64,000 nucleotides of DNA from Bin87 sp965232895 (lineage in GTDB: Bacteria > Chloroflexota > Dehalococcoidia > Lucifugimonadales > UBA3495), in contig OZ247430.1 of NCBI GenBank assembly GCA_965232895.1, positions 248,001 through 312,000 of the forward strand, read 5' to 3'. Made by a program: the position numbers and the translations under genes. The notes beneath the pieces are model-generated. The model searched no databases. It was given only the letters and a program-made list of their open reading frames with translations, and was not told where the DNA came from. Shown here one piece after another: positions 8,497 through 17,055 of this stretch (within the stretch, counting starts at the first letter, position 1; every line of letters starts with the position of its first letter).

Positions 8497-9396
8497 ATGG
8501 CTGCTCCATACGGGCGGGGGGAGCCGGTAGCCCGTGGCGGCGCTACGGCGCCCATCGCGCCGGCGCGCCGCATCGGATTTCTCGCCGCCTCCGCGGTGAT
8601 CGCCTTTGTGATGGCGTTGGCCGCGTGGGTGACGATCATCGGCGATGACCACTTCCCCAGCCGGAATGTGTTCTCACTGGAATCGGCCACGAGGGCTGCG
8701 GACTTTGCCGGCCGGATGTTCGGCGCAAAATCTGCATCCACCCCGGCGTTCTACCAGCCGGCTGAATGGGCCGAGAAAGCGCGTCTCGCCGGCGAAACCC
8801 TCGCCATGAGCGTCGCGGCTGCCGGCCTGGCCGCCCTGGGAGCCCTGGCATTGTTCATGTTCGGCGCGCGCAACGTGATGATGGGCAGCCTCGCCCCCTA
8901 TCGGTCACCATTCTGGACGGCGCCCTTCTTCCTGGTGCGCGGATTGTTCACCGTCAGCCGCGCCGTTCCGGAACTGGTCTGGGCCATGATCCTGGTGTTC
9001 GTCTTCACCCAGGGAACCCTGCCCGGCGTAATCGCCCTGGCCATACACAACGGCGGCATCCTCGGGAAGCTGGGCTCGGAAATCGTGGAAGGGCTCGACA
9101 CTCGTCCGATGCGGGCGCTGCGCTCCACCGGCGCCGGCCGGATGCAGGTGCTGCTCTACGGCGTGCTCCCGGAAGCGCTGCCCAAGTTCATCACCTACCT
9201 GTTCTACCGCTGGGAGGTGATCATCCGCACCACCATCGTGGTCGGGTTCGTCGCCGCCGGCGGCCTCGGCACCGAATTCCGCCTCGCCATGAGCCACTTC
9301 AAGTTCACCGAGGTTACCCTCATTCTCTTCTGGTACCTGGTTCTCGTGCTGTTCGTGGACATCGTCTCCGGGCAATTGCGGAGGTTGGCAACCTGA
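8497..9396 (+). CDS. phnE: PhnE-type ABC transporter permease, second copy
   Basis: A 299-residue membrane protein beginning 4 bp after the first permease. It has the same coupling loop, here TRPMRALRSTGAGRMQVLLYGVLPEALPKF, and a longer N-terminal half with a periplasmic loop (about residues 47-95) between the first two hydrophobic segments. The two permeases are distinct, not a recent duplication: they share only loop motifs. It ends the operon; a minus-strand gene starts convergently 20 bp later, with no clear terminator in between. Confidence 0.87.
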   Translation: MAAPYGRGEPVARGGATAPIAPARRIGFLAASAVIAFVMALAAWVTIIGDDHFPSRNVFSLESATRAADFAGRMFGAKSASTPAFYQPAEWAEKARLAGETLAMSVAAAGLAALGALALFMFGARNVMMGSLAPYRSPFWTAPFFLVRGLFTVSRAVPELVWAMILVFVFTQGTLPGVIALAIHNGGILGKLGSEIVEGLDTRPMRALRSTGAGRMQVLLYGVLPEALPKFITYLFYRWEVIIRTTIVVGFVAAGGLGTEFRLAMSHFKFTEVTLILFWYLVLVLFVDIVSGQLRRLAT

Positions 9397-9415
9397 CGGC
9401 AAGAATCAGGGAATC

Positions 9416-9784
9416 TTAGCCGGTGTGTTCAGCGTTCAGCAATGCCAACATCCTGTCAACGAAGCGATGCACCGCGGGGCGCTCTGCCGCAATGTCATAG
9501 TCTTCCATCTCGTCGTGAAAGAAGTTCTTATGGAAGTTTTCCGCAGCGATGAATCCGCCAAGTATGCCGTCGTCTAGTTGCTCGTCGTTCAAGCGTTGGA
9601 CCGCGTTTTTCATATCCCGGTGACTTCGGAAACACCAACCGCGTTCCTGGCAAACGGCGATGACGGCTTGGGCGGCGGCGCCATAAAGTTTCTCCGACCC
9701 TTGCCGGTGATCGCCGGCGTCAAACTCCCGGTCGGAAACGACGAGAAAGTCACGGGCAACTCGAGCGTGTTCGGCGATGGACAT
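9416..9784 (-). CDS. Small helical protein of the HEPN/PaREP1-like kind
   Basis: I use the start at 9784 (MSIAEHARVARDF, 122 residues); an alternative ATG at 9832 adds 16 residues, and neither has a strong ribosome site. The sequence is all helical: ARDFLVVSDREFDAGDHRQGSEKLYGAAAQAVIAVCQERGW, then a HRDMKNAVQRL segment and a third helix with HKNFFHDEMED. This layout is that of PaREP1/HEPN-type proteins, some of which are RNases of toxin-antitoxin pairs, but the HEPN Rx4-6H catalytic motif is not clearly present. No nucleotidyltransferase partner is next to it. The function is unknown. Confidence 0.65.
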   Translation of the reverse strand: MSIAEHARVARDFLVVSDREFDAGDHRQGSEKLYGAAAQAVIAVCQERGWCFRSHRDMKNAVQRLNDEQLDDGILGGFIAAENFHKNFFHDEMEDYDIAAERPAVHRFVDRMLALLNAEHTG

Positions 9785-10054
9785 TGCTTTGGCAGCCACA
9801 TTGGTTCCCTGTGGGATGAGATCGAATCGCATTATGCCACAGCAGGCGGGACCAATGGCGACGGGGCGATTACCGAGTACTGGCGTCATAGGCGTCCGGC
9901 GGGGTTGTCCCATCAAAGATGGAGTACTGTGAGATGACCGCATCCTCGCCGCCGATCTTGCCCCATAGCACCAGTGAATAAACGCCGTGCCGAATGCCAG
10001 ATGCTGTGCCGAAAACGATTACTTTTCCCGGGAAAAGTCCGGGTCTTGGATGCG

Positions 10055-10396
10055 CTATAAACTAATCCCCCATCGCAAATCTCCGGTCAACAGCAGGAAC
10101 GGCCACGCAATCAGGGTAAACAAAAGATACAGCTCATAAGCGAGTATAAGCCCGGTAATCTGGAAGGTCCTGGTCATGTAGTTTGCCGAAAGAAGCAAGC
10201 CATCGCCGATGAGCGAACCACTGGCGCCAGGATGAACAAAAGCGGCGCTGACCGCTCCAACTTGGAAAGCGATCAGCGTCATCATGATCAGTCCCACCGA
10301 CGGCAGCGCCACCGCCGCCAGCGCGAATCGACCCAGCCACAGAGCGAACCGTCGCACGGCTTTCTCTAGTCGTTGCGCTGCAGTTCGCCGTCGCAT
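10055..10396 (-). CDS. Small membrane protein of unknown function
   Basis: The start at 10396 (MRRRTAAQRLEKAVRRF, 113 residues) leaves a 31-bp overlap with the upstream gene; a longer frame to 10456 exists. A basic N terminus is followed by hydrophobic segments at about residues 18-50 and 72-108, ending in FLLLTGDLRWGISL, so two to three membrane helices are likely. It is downstream of, and overlaps, the secreted protein gene, so the two may act together at the envelope. I do not recognise the family. Confidence 0.5.
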   Translation of the reverse strand: MRRRTAAQRLEKAVRRFALWLGRFALAAVALPSVGLIMMTLIAFQVGAVSAAFVHPGASGSLIGDGLLLSANYMTRTFQITGLILAYELYLLFTLIAWPFLLLTGDLRWGISL

Positions 10397-11340
10397 TCGA
10401 AGGTGGTCACAAACGGCCAGACGCCGGTATGCGGCACTTCGTGGCTGCTCACGCACCGGATGTGGATCCCGCCTGTTCGCGCGGTAAGGTCCGTCTTAAT
10501 GGTGTGGCTTGCCATCAAGGGATGGATGCCATCGATGGGTGCGATGGTCCGGAAATTGCCGCGCACGTACCGTCCAATGGACGATGTTGTTTTCGGCAGG
10601 ACGCCGCTTTCGCACTCGCGGGTGCGCCAATGGGTGCTCAACTCGTCGCACTCATAGTCGTGCGTTCCCTCGAATGAGAGAGACGAGCCGGTTTTGTTAT
10701 AGACGTAATCGACGTAGGCTTCAGTGATCCGCAGGTAGACCCCGTCCCGCCACCATCCTCTGGCCCAAGCTTCATATTCGACGCTGCCAGAAGATGCCAG
10801 CGTCTCCAAATTGCGGGACGGTCCGGCGCTGTGTTTGGCAAGCAGCTTCAGGTTGACCGCGCGACCGGGCCGGTACGTATGGGCATCTATTGTGGTGGCA
10901 GTTGCAGACGCTCCAGTATCGCCCACCGGACCATCATCCCCTCCCGGACCATGCGGCCCTGCAGGGTTTCCGGAACCTTGCTGCGATTCCTCATTGGTGG
11001 ATGCTTTCCACAGGACCTCGGCTACGATCAGCTCGCAATCCTCGTTCGGTCCCACCGACACGTGCATCTGGGCCTTTTCGGGCCAAGCGGGAACACCAAC
11101 GATCTGAACCTCGTTCACCTGGTTGCCGAAATCGCATCCTTCGTCCACCTTCTCCCCCTCCGCCAGTACGTCTCCCTCTTGTGCGTCGTCAGCGTCAACG
11201 ACAATGCCGGTAGGACCTATCGGTCCGTCAGTCTCGTCAGGGCCTTGCGTCGACGCAAAGGGTGGCAGGGCTAATGTGCAGATTCCCAACAGGGCGAATA
11301 TCGTTGCCGGCAAAACGACCTTCTTTATCCGGTGCGCCAT
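10366..11340 (-). CDS. Secreted protein with collagen-like Gly-Pro patches, unknown function
   Basis: A 324-residue protein with a strong ribosome site (GGGAGGTG) before its start and a clear signal peptide (KKVVLPATIFALLGICTLALPPFAS). After cleavage there are two short Gly/Pro/Asp-rich patches, GPDETDGPIGPTG near residue 33 and GPHGPGGDDGPVGDTG near residue 128, recalling collagen-like linkers. The C-terminal half (from about 150) has paired Cys residues (HDYECDEL, RTRECESG, IRCVSSHE, TFECDGE), suggesting disulphide bonds in an exported domain. No known enzymatic motif is visible. It overlaps the small membrane protein gene downstream. Confidence 0.7.
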   Translation of the reverse strand: MAHRIKKVVLPATIFALLGICTLALPPFASTQGPDETDGPIGPTGIVVDADDAQEGDVLAEGEKVDEGCDFGNQVNEVQIVGVPAWPEKAQMHVSVGPNEDCELIVAEVLWKASTNEESQQGSGNPAGPHGPGGDDGPVGDTGASATATTIDAHTYRPGRAVNLKLLAKHSAGPSRNLETLASSGSVEYEAWARGWWRDGVYLRITEAYVDYVYNKTGSSLSFEGTHDYECDELSTHWRTRECESGVLPKTTSSIGRYVRGNFRTIAPIDGIHPLMASHTIKTDLTARTGGIHIRCVSSHEVPHTGVWPFVTTFECDGELQRND

Positions 11341-11600
11341 TTTCCACCTCCCATTGAAATGTAATCTTCCTGATGTTCGGTGCCGTCGCGGTTGGTCCGC
11401 TCACCTCCTTTGGCTTGGAGTGGATGCAGCATAGCATACACCGATATTGATTATCAACATTGTGAATATCAGCGCAGGCGGAGAATAACCCCGCCGGTGG
11501 CCACAGGAAACGAGCACCGAAAAAGCGCTTCTATCGGTACCTGCATCCAATTGCGGCGGCGAGAACCGCTATAACCAACGCCCGCGCCATACTCGCGCGC

Positions 11601-12554
11601 CTATTCCGCGTCCGGGTGCGTCGTGATGAACCGCGCCGCCAGCTCCGGATCAACCTGCGGCGCGCGCACTTCCACCCCGGCCTGTTCCTCCTGGAGACGC
11701 ACCGTGCTGCTGCTGTCGGCCTGACCCCAGCCGCGGTTCATGGCCTGCAACGAGATCTGCTGCGCCAGCGTGGACATGGGCATGGGCACGTCGTACTCCC
11801 GCGCCAGTTCCGTTGCCAACGAAATGTCCTTGTGGGCCAGGTTCAACGCGAAACTCGCCGGCTCAAACTCCCCACGGAACATCGTCCGCACCAGCCCCTC
11901 GTGCAGGAATGACATCCGGCCCAACGCACCGCGTCGCACGCATTCCCACAACGGTTCGGGGTCCACTCCCGCCTTGACGCCCAGCGTCAGTCCCTCCGCG
12001 ATGGCCTGACGCACGCTGTGACCGATCATGTTGTGCACCAGCTTCGCCACGCTGCCCGCCCCAATCTCGCCAGCGTAGAACACCTTGTCGCCAAAGGCGT
12101 CCAATATCGGCTTCACCCGGTCGAACACCTCACGGTCTCCGCCCACCATCACCGCCAGGTTCCCCGACGCCGCACCCGTCTTGCCGCCGCTCACTGGCGC
12201 GTCCAGCACGTGACAGCCCTTCGCCCGGAACTTCGGCTCGATCTCCCGGATCAGCGTCGGCCGGCTCGACGACAGGTCGATGTACACGCTGCCCGGCCTC
12301 ATACCCTCCAGCACACCCTCGGCTCCCGTGGACACCGCCTCAACCTCGTAGGGGCCGGGCAACGACGTGAAGGTTACGTCGCTAGCCTGGGCCACCTCGG
12401 CCGGCGTGTTGGCCAGACGCGCTCCGCCTTCCAGCAGGGGCAGCGCCGCCTCCTCGCGCAAATCGTAAACGATCATCGGGTAGCCGGCCCGCTGTATGTT
12501 GGCGGACATGCCCCCACCCATGTTCCCCAGTCCAATAAATCCCACAGTTTCCAT
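11601..12554 (-). CDS. 3-hydroxyisobutyrate dehydrogenase-family NAD(P)-dependent oxidoreductase
   Basis: The 317-residue enzyme opens with the dinucleotide fold GFIGLGNMGGGMSANI. It then carries the family substrate loop DAPVSGGKTGA (residues 118-128) and the catalytic lysine region VAKLVHNM (Lys171). This family reversibly oxidises beta-hydroxy acids such as 3-hydroxyisobutyrate, tartronate semialdehyde or 6-phosphogluconate-like substrates. It stands alone between an intergenic gap and tRNA-Gln, so the substrate cannot be assigned from context. Confidence 0.88.
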   Translation of the reverse strand: METVGFIGLGNMGGGMSANIQRAGYPMIVYDLREEAALPLLEGGARLANTPAEVAQASDVTFTSLPGPYEVEAVSTGAEGVLEGMRPGSVYIDLSSSRPTLIREIEPKFRAKGCHVLDAPVSGGKTGAASGNLAVMVGGDREVFDRVKPILDAFGDKVFYAGEIGAGSVAKLVHNMIGHSVRQAIAEGLTLGVKAGVDPEPLWECVRRGALGRMSFLHEGLVRTMFRGEFEPASFALNLAHKDISLATELAREYDVPMPMSTLAQQISLQAMNRGWGQADSSSTVRLQEEQAGVEVRAPQVDPELAARFITTHPDAE

Positions 12555-12646
12555 AACGCATCACCTGCTCTCAAATTTGGTTCGCAGCCGCAGTATATCG
12601 CACTGGAAAAGAGCGAAATTGGGCCGAATGCTATAATGATTTCGAA

Positions 12647-12720
12647 TGCCCCGTGGTGTAGCGGTAGCACGTCAGCCTTTGGAGCTGTAAGCCCTGGTTC
12701 GAACCCAGGCGGGGCAGCCA
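12647..12720 (+). tRNA. tRNA-Gln (UUG)
   Basis: The 74-nt cloverleaf closes with acceptor TGCCCCG/CGGGGCA, discriminator G and an encoded CCA. The anticodon loop CTTTGGA gives anticodon TTG (Gln). U1-A72 and G73 are typical Gln identity features. An extended -10 (TGCTATAAT, ending 12637) lies 9 bp upstream. Confidence 0.95.
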
Positions 12721-12742
12721 AATGAGTAGCGTCTTAAGTCTT

Positions 12743-12770
12743 GGGCGACCAGTTGGTCGCCCTTATTTTT
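12743..12770 (+). terminator. Intrinsic terminator after tRNA-Gln
   Basis: GGGCGACC (12743-12750) and GGTCGCCC (12755-12762) form an 8-bp stem followed by TTATTTTTT. The T tract overlaps the last codons and stop of the convergent P450 gene, so one stretch serves both as terminator tail and as coding sequence. Confidence 0.85.
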
Positions 12771-14169
12771 TGCTGCGTCGTTCCAGGAATATGGGCATAC
12801 CGCCCTTGGGCCGCAGCGATATCAGCGGCAGCATCTCGGCCTTGTGCCTCGGGTCGTGGCGGACCTTCCAATCCTGCCCCAAGGTAGCCAGGATCATCTT
12901 GGCTTCCATCATCGCGAAGCCCTCCCCGATGCACTGGCGCGGTCCCCCGCCGAACGGGTAATAGGCGTAGCGCGGCAAGGCTTCCCGGAACTCTGCCGTC
13001 CACCGTTCCGGGTGGAACTCCAGGGGATCGTCGAACCAGCGCGCGTCCCGCTGGATCACCAGCTGCGGCGCCGCCAGCAACGCCCCCGGCGGGATGCTGT
13101 AGCCGCCCAGATCAAAGGGCTGGAAAGCCATGCGCGACCAGAACCAGATGGGCGGATAAAGGCGCAGCGATTCCGCGAGAACCTGATCCGTGTAGGTCAG
13201 GTTTGCCAGGTCCGCCAACTCCGGCGCCCGGTCACCAAGAACGTCGTCCAGCTCGGCGTGGAAACGCGCTTGCGCATCGGGGTTGGTGGCCAGCAGGTAC
13301 CAGGTCCACGTGAGGCAGACGGCGGTGGTTTCATGCCCCGCTGCAAACATCGTGATGGTCTGGTCGCGCACCTGCTGATCGGTCAACGGCTGGCCGACTC
13401 CCGCCTCGTCCTCCAATCTGGCGTCGAGCAACAGGGAGAGCAGATCGTCCTCGCCGGTCGATTGTTCCCGCCGCTGGGAGATCAGCCCGAATATCATGCG
13501 GTCAAGTTCCGCCCGTGCCCGCCGGAAACGCACCGTGTACGGCACCGGCAGCCGATGCATCAGCCGGCGCAACTTGGGCGGTTGGTTCACCCGTCGGACC
13601 AGGTAGTTGTTGATCAGTTCGAACGCCTCGCCGATGCGGCGCACGTCATCCGGCAGTTCCAGCCCGAACAGCGTTTTGACCACCACCCTCAGCGTCAGCG
13701 CCCCCATCTCCCGGGCCATGTCCACGCGCTGCCCGTCAGTCCACGTTTCCCGGTGGTGCGCGGCGTAATCCCGCATCGGATCGCCGTAGCTTTCGACCCG
13801 ACCCCGATGGAACTGAGGCTGCATCAACCGCCGCTGCTGCAGGTGCTCCACCGGCCCGGCGGTCACCAATCCGTCGCCCATCGCATACTTGAGCACATCC
13901 GTATTCGGCCCTCTTCCCACCAGCCGGTGGTTCGTGACCACCACATCGCGAATCAGGTCGGGATGATTGACCATCAGCAGCAGGGCCGGCTTGACCGACA
14001 GCGTTACCAGGTCGCCATATGCGGCCGAGTCCAGCATGAACCGGATCGGGTCGCGAACGTAGCGCAGCGTCTGCCCGATGACGGGCAGCTCCGGCGGGCC
14101 GGGTGGCAGGTCGCTGCGGTCGACTACCGGTCGCGGCGGATATGTCACCGTGGAAGTCGTCATGGCCAT
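12763..14169 (-). CDS. Cytochrome P450
   Basis: A 468-residue soluble P450. It has the proline-rich start LPPGPPELPVIG, the I-helix oxygen-activation motif AGHETT, the K-helix ExxR (ESLR), and the haem loop FGGGPRQCIG with axial Cys413. The overall look (PPG start, WSRMAFQPFDLGGYSIPPGA) is nearest to the CYP4/CYP102-like fatty-acid or terpene hydroxylase groups. No ferredoxin or reductase gene is adjacent, so electrons must come from partners elsewhere. Its neighbour is a small cupin gene 43 bp upstream, which may be in the same transcript. Confidence 0.93.
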   Translation of the reverse strand: MAMTTSTVTYPPRPVVDRSDLPPGPPELPVIGQTLRYVRDPIRFMLDSAAYGDLVTLSVKPALLLMVNHPDLIRDVVVTNHRLVGRGPNTDVLKYAMGDGLVTAGPVEHLQQRRLMQPQFHRGRVESYGDPMRDYAAHHRETWTDGQRVDMAREMGALTLRVVVKTLFGLELPDDVRRIGEAFELINNYLVRRVNQPPKLRRLMHRLPVPYTVRFRRARAELDRMIFGLISQRREQSTGEDDLLSLLLDARLEDEAGVGQPLTDQQVRDQTITMFAAGHETTAVCLTWTWYLLATNPDAQARFHAELDDVLGDRAPELADLANLTYTDQVLAESLRLYPPIWFWSRMAFQPFDLGGYSIPPGALLAAPQLVIQRDARWFDDPLEFHPERWTAEFREALPRYAYYPFGGGPRQCIGEGFAMMEAKMILATLGQDWKVRHDPRHKAEMLPLISLRPKGGMPIFLERRSKK

Positions 14170-14212
14170 GATCCCCGGCTCACTCCTCGGTGGCTCGCGA
14201 AGAAGAGCGCAT

Positions 14213-14551
14213 CTAGCCGTCCAGGGGAATCGTTGCCGTCAGGCGGGGCTGATCCCCAACCGCTCGCGTCGTGTGTCCCTGGCCGGTCAAGTCCTCCGCC
14301 AGTGTCACGTGCCCTGCGCCGAACCGGTGCACCGACCCGTCGCCCAGGCCGATTTCAACCTCGCCTTCCAGCGTGATGACAAACTGGCGTCGCGGGGCGC
14401 AGTGCCAGTCACTGAAATATCCCGGCTCGACCCGACGGAAAACAATCCCCTCGGCGGCCTGCATCGTCGCATATTCCGGATGCGATTCCAGTTCGATTTG
14501 CTCGATGTGCGACTGCCCGTCGTCGCCCGTGTAAAGCCTCATGATCGGCAT
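14213..14551 (-). CDS. Small cupin-fold protein
   Basis: I set the start at 14551 (MPIMRLYTGDDG, 112 residues) because of a GGGGGA ribosome-site-like stretch before it; the longer frame to 14674 has no support. The sequence SDWHCAPRRQFVITLEGEVEIGLGDGSVHRFGAGHVTLAEDLTGQGHTTR has the two cupin motifs (a His near the start, then Gly-rich turns and the late His). Such single-domain proteins can be metal-binding enzymes or small-molecule sensors. The next gene in the direction of transcription is the P450. Confidence 0.75.
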   Translation of the reverse strand: MPIMRLYTGDDGQSHIEQIELESHPEYATMQAAEGIVFRRVEPGYFSDWHCAPRRQFVITLEGEVEIGLGDGSVHRFGAGHVTLAEDLTGQGHTTRAVGDQPRLTATIPLDG

Positions 14552-14878
14552 GGTCGTCCCCCTGTGTGTTTGGTTCCCGCTATCTGTCGAGCCCAATTCT
14601 ATCAAAATCCGCCTGGTTATCACTCCGTGGCCGGACGTAACCGCACCCCGCGGCCGGGCTTGCTCCGCCAGCAATCAGCCGGCGCCGCACTGGCGCGCAG
14701 TCAAACTCGCCGGCTCAATGCTATGCTCCCGCAGTGTTCGGGATCGCGGCCTCCGGGGCTACCGCCCTCGAGACTGTTCCGGCGGGTCTCTCACGCGTAC
14801 TCAGTTTGCGGCGGGTCTCGGTTGACCGATGTTAGGCGCCTTGTTAGAATGCCCGGCACTCTATTAATTCGGGCGGTC
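14552..14878. other. 327-bp intergenic region between cupin gene and coaE
   Basis: No gene is supported. It contains a solo copy of the dispersed arm CACGCGTACTCAGTTTG (14793-14809), like the outer arm of the palindromic element at 3786, and the coaE promoter (14822-14850). Confidence 0.5.
14822..14850 (+). promoter_or_regulatory. Predicted sigma-70 promoter of the coaE-MoxR operon
   Basis: TTGACC (14822-14827) and TAGAAT (14845-14850) with a 17-bp spacer. The expected transcript start is only about 20 nt before the coaE start codon. Confidence 0.65.
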
Positions 14879-15496
14879 ATGCTTACAATCGGTCTAACCG
14901 GCGGTATTGGAAGTGGCAAAAGCGCAGTTGCCGAGCTGTTGCGAGAGCAGGGCGCGTCGATTATCGACGCCGACAGGTTGGGCCACGAGGCTTACGCTCC
15001 GAACTCCGAAGCCTGGCGTCAGGTCGTCGCAGCCTTCGGAGAGGACATATTAACCACGGAAGGCGAAATCGATCGGCGCAAACTGGGCTCCATAGTGTTC
15101 GCTGACCCCACCCAACTCGAGCGGCTCAACGGCATCATGCATCCGTTGATGGCTCGGATGGTCGAGGATCGCAAAGCTGGCCTTGCCGCAGACGGCATTC
15201 AGGTCGCTGTGGTGGAAGCCGCGGTCCTCTTCGAAGCGGGTTGGGATAAGCTGGTCGACGAAGTCTGGTCAACTCACACCCCAGCCGACGTGGTCGTCGA
15301 ACGCCTGCGTCAACGCAACGGAATGACCGAAGAGGAAGCCAGAAAGCGAATCAACTCGCAGATGCCAGCGGAAGAACGCAACGGGCGTTCCGACGTGGTT
15401 GTTGAGAACTCTGCTGATTTGGCCGCATTGGAACGCGATGTGGCAGCTCTGTGGCAAGCTCGAGTCAAAGGAAAGGTAAATCAAGGCAATGGTTGA
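14879..15496 (+). CDS. coaE: Dephospho-CoA kinase
   Basis: The start at 14879 gives a 205-residue protein, the usual size for CoaE, beginning MLTIGLTGGIGSGKSAV with P-loop GGIGSGKS (residues 8-15). The following DADRLGHEAY and VVEAAVLFEAGWDKLVDEVW segments are the family substrate and lid motifs, and QRNGMTEEEARKRINSQMP matches the LID helix. It phosphorylates dephospho-CoA at the ribose 3'-OH, the last step of CoA synthesis. An upstream open frame in the same reading frame crosses the promoter and is not real. It overlaps the MoxR gene by 8 bp. Confidence 0.95.
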   Translation: MLTIGLTGGIGSGKSAVAELLREQGASIIDADRLGHEAYAPNSEAWRQVVAAFGEDILTTEGEIDRRKLGSIVFADPTQLERLNGIMHPLMARMVEDRKAGLAADGIQVAVVEAAVLFEAGWDKLVDEVWSTHTPADVVVERLRQRNGMTEEEARKRINSQMPAEERNGRSDVVVENSADLAALERDVAALWQARVKGKVNQGNG

Positions 15497-16397
15497 AGCA
15501 AACATCGAAATGCTGGAAGACGAACCCAGTTTCAAAGAGTTCGCCATCGAAGAGTTCCTGGTCCGCAGCGAACCCTATTACCGTGCGGTCGGCGACGAGC
15601 TGGAACTGTTCGAGGCTGCCTACGAGCAGCACATCCCGGTCCTTCTCAAAGGCCCCACCGGTTGCGGCAAGACTCGCTTCGTGGAGTACATGGCCTGGAA
15701 ACTCGGCCGACCCATCACCTCGGTTCGGAACGAGGCGCAGGACATGCGCGAAGGCGAGGTTCGTGTCCCGCTGGTAACCATTGCCTGCCATGAAGACCTC
15801 ACCGCCAGCGACCTGGTGGGTCGCTACCTGCTGGATGCCAACGGCACCCGCTGGATTGACGGCCCCATGACCCGCGCGGTCAAGGCCGGCGCAATCCTGT
15901 ACCTCGATGAAGTGGTGGAAGCCCGTAAAGACACCACCGTGCTGATCCACCCCCTCACCGACCACCGGCGCATCCTGCCCGTCGAGAAGACCGGCAACAT
16001 CATCGAGGCCGATGATCGCTTCCTGCTGTGCATCTCCTACAACCCTCACTACCAGAGTGCCCTGAAGGATCTGAAGCACAGCACCCGGCAGCGGTTCATC
16101 TCCATAGAATTCGACTATCCGCCGGTCGATGTGGAAGCCGAAATTGTGGCCAAGGAAAGCGGCTGCGACGAAGACCAGGCTCACGCCCTGGCCCGCCTCG
16201 GCGAGAAGATTCGCAACCTGCGCGAACACGGTTTGGCCGAAGGCGCCAGCACCCGCCTCCTGATCTACGCCGGCCGGCTAATGCAGCAGGGCATCCCCGC
16301 CCGTCGCGCCTGCCAGGTCGCCATCGTCTGGACCCTGTCTGACGAAGCCGAATTGCAGCGGAGCATCGAAGAAGTGGTGTACTCCATCTTTGAGTAG
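15489..16397 (+). CDS. MoxR/CbbQ-type AAA+ ATPase
   Basis: A 302-residue AAA+ protein with Walker A GPTGCGKT (residues 55-62), Walker B ILYLDEVVEA, and arginine-finger region HSTRQRFISIEFDYP. The domain order and the LTASDLVGRYLLDANGTRWIDGPMTRAVKAG insert are those of the CbbQ/NirQ/NorQ group. These ATPases work as hexamers with a VWA partner (CbbO/NorD) to remodel or activate enzymes such as Rubisco or nitric-oxide reductase. The likely partner is the 1102-residue VWA gene at 17056, with a Nudix gene in between. No Rubisco, NO reductase or methanol dehydrogenase is in the window, so the client is unknown. Confidence 0.9.
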   Translation: MVEANIEMLEDEPSFKEFAIEEFLVRSEPYYRAVGDELELFEAAYEQHIPVLLKGPTGCGKTRFVEYMAWKLGRPITSVRNEAQDMREGEVRVPLVTIACHEDLTASDLVGRYLLDANGTRWIDGPMTRAVKAGAILYLDEVVEARKDTTVLIHPLTDHRRILPVEKTGNIIEADDRFLLCISYNPHYQSALKDLKHSTRQRFISIEFDYPPVDVEAEIVAKESGCDEDQAHALARLGEKIRNLREHGLAEGASTRLLIYAGRLMQQGIPARRACQVAIVWTLSDEAELQRSIEEVVYSIFE

Positions 16398-16411
16398 CTG
16401 ATGGAACCTCA

Positions 16412-17014
16412 ATGGGTGCAATCACCCTCGACCTAGTCCGCAACGCGCTGGCCAATCGCCAGCTGATTACTGCCGCCGCTGAAGGCCTGATGCCGGCGGC
16501 AGTAATGATATTGCTGTACCCCAAGGACGGCGAGTTCTGCGTGCTGCTGAACAAGCGATCCATGACGGTTGAGCACCACAAGGGAGAAATGTCCTTCCCC
16601 GGCGGCGCCCGCGACCCGGAAGACGCGGATTTCGAAGACACCGCCCGTCGTGAGACCGAAGAGGAGATGGGCATCGCCCGAGAAGACATAACGATCCTGG
16701 GGCGCCTTGACGACAACGTCACGCGGTCCAACTTCATCGTCAAGGTCTTCGTGGGCACCATCCCTTACCCTTACCGGTTCAACCCCAGCTCAGACGAAAT
16801 CGCGGAGGTTGTCGAAATTCCCGTCAACGTTCTGCGCGATCCTGCTACCCTGCGCTGGGACTCCCGGATCGAAAACGGCGAGAGGATTTCCGTGCGCTCC
16901 TACGGCTACCAGCAGCATCTGGTCTATGGAGCCACCGCCAAGATCCTCGACCAGTTCCTTGAGACCATCGATGCTGAGCTGCAAAACGATGCTGAGCTGC
17001 AAAACGATGCTTAG
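16412..17014 (+). CDS. Nudix hydrolase, CoA diphosphatase (NudL-like)
   Basis: A 200-residue protein with the UPF0035/CoA-pyrophosphatase motif LLNKRSMTVEHHKGEMSFPGG, directly followed by a Nudix box ending RRETEEEMGI. This subgroup hydrolyses CoA and its derivatives to phosphopantetheine and 3',5'-ADP. The location is telling: two genes upstream lies coaE, which makes CoA. Its last residues (DAELQNDAELQNDA) come from an 18-bp tandem repeat that runs past the stop codon (16970-17035), so the C terminus may vary in length between strains. It sits between the MoxR and VWA genes. Confidence 0.88.
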   Translation: MGAITLDLVRNALANRQLITAAAEGLMPAAVMILLYPKDGEFCVLLNKRSMTVEHHKGEMSFPGGARDPEDADFEDTARRETEEEMGIAREDITILGRLDDNVTRSNFIVKVFVGTIPYPYRFNPSSDEIAEVVEIPVNVLRDPATLRWDSRIENGERISVRSYGYQQHLVYGATAKILDQFLETIDAELQNDAELQNDA

Positions 17015-17035
17015 CTACCAAACGATGCCGAGCTG
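16970..17035 (+). repeat. 18-bp tandem repeat spanning the Nudix stop codon
   Basis: Units start at 16970, 16988, 17006 and 17024. The first two are identical (GATGCTGAGCTGCAAAAC), the third has changes that create the TAG stop, and the fourth is partial. Copy-number change would alter the protein tail in steps of six residues. Confidence 0.85.
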
Positions 17036-17055
17036 ACATAAGGAGGGCACGAGCC

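Noticed and set aside
14078..14878. A long N-terminal extension of CoaE
   Set aside because: The frame is open by chance through the cupin gene and the promoter; CoaE homology starts exactly at 14879.
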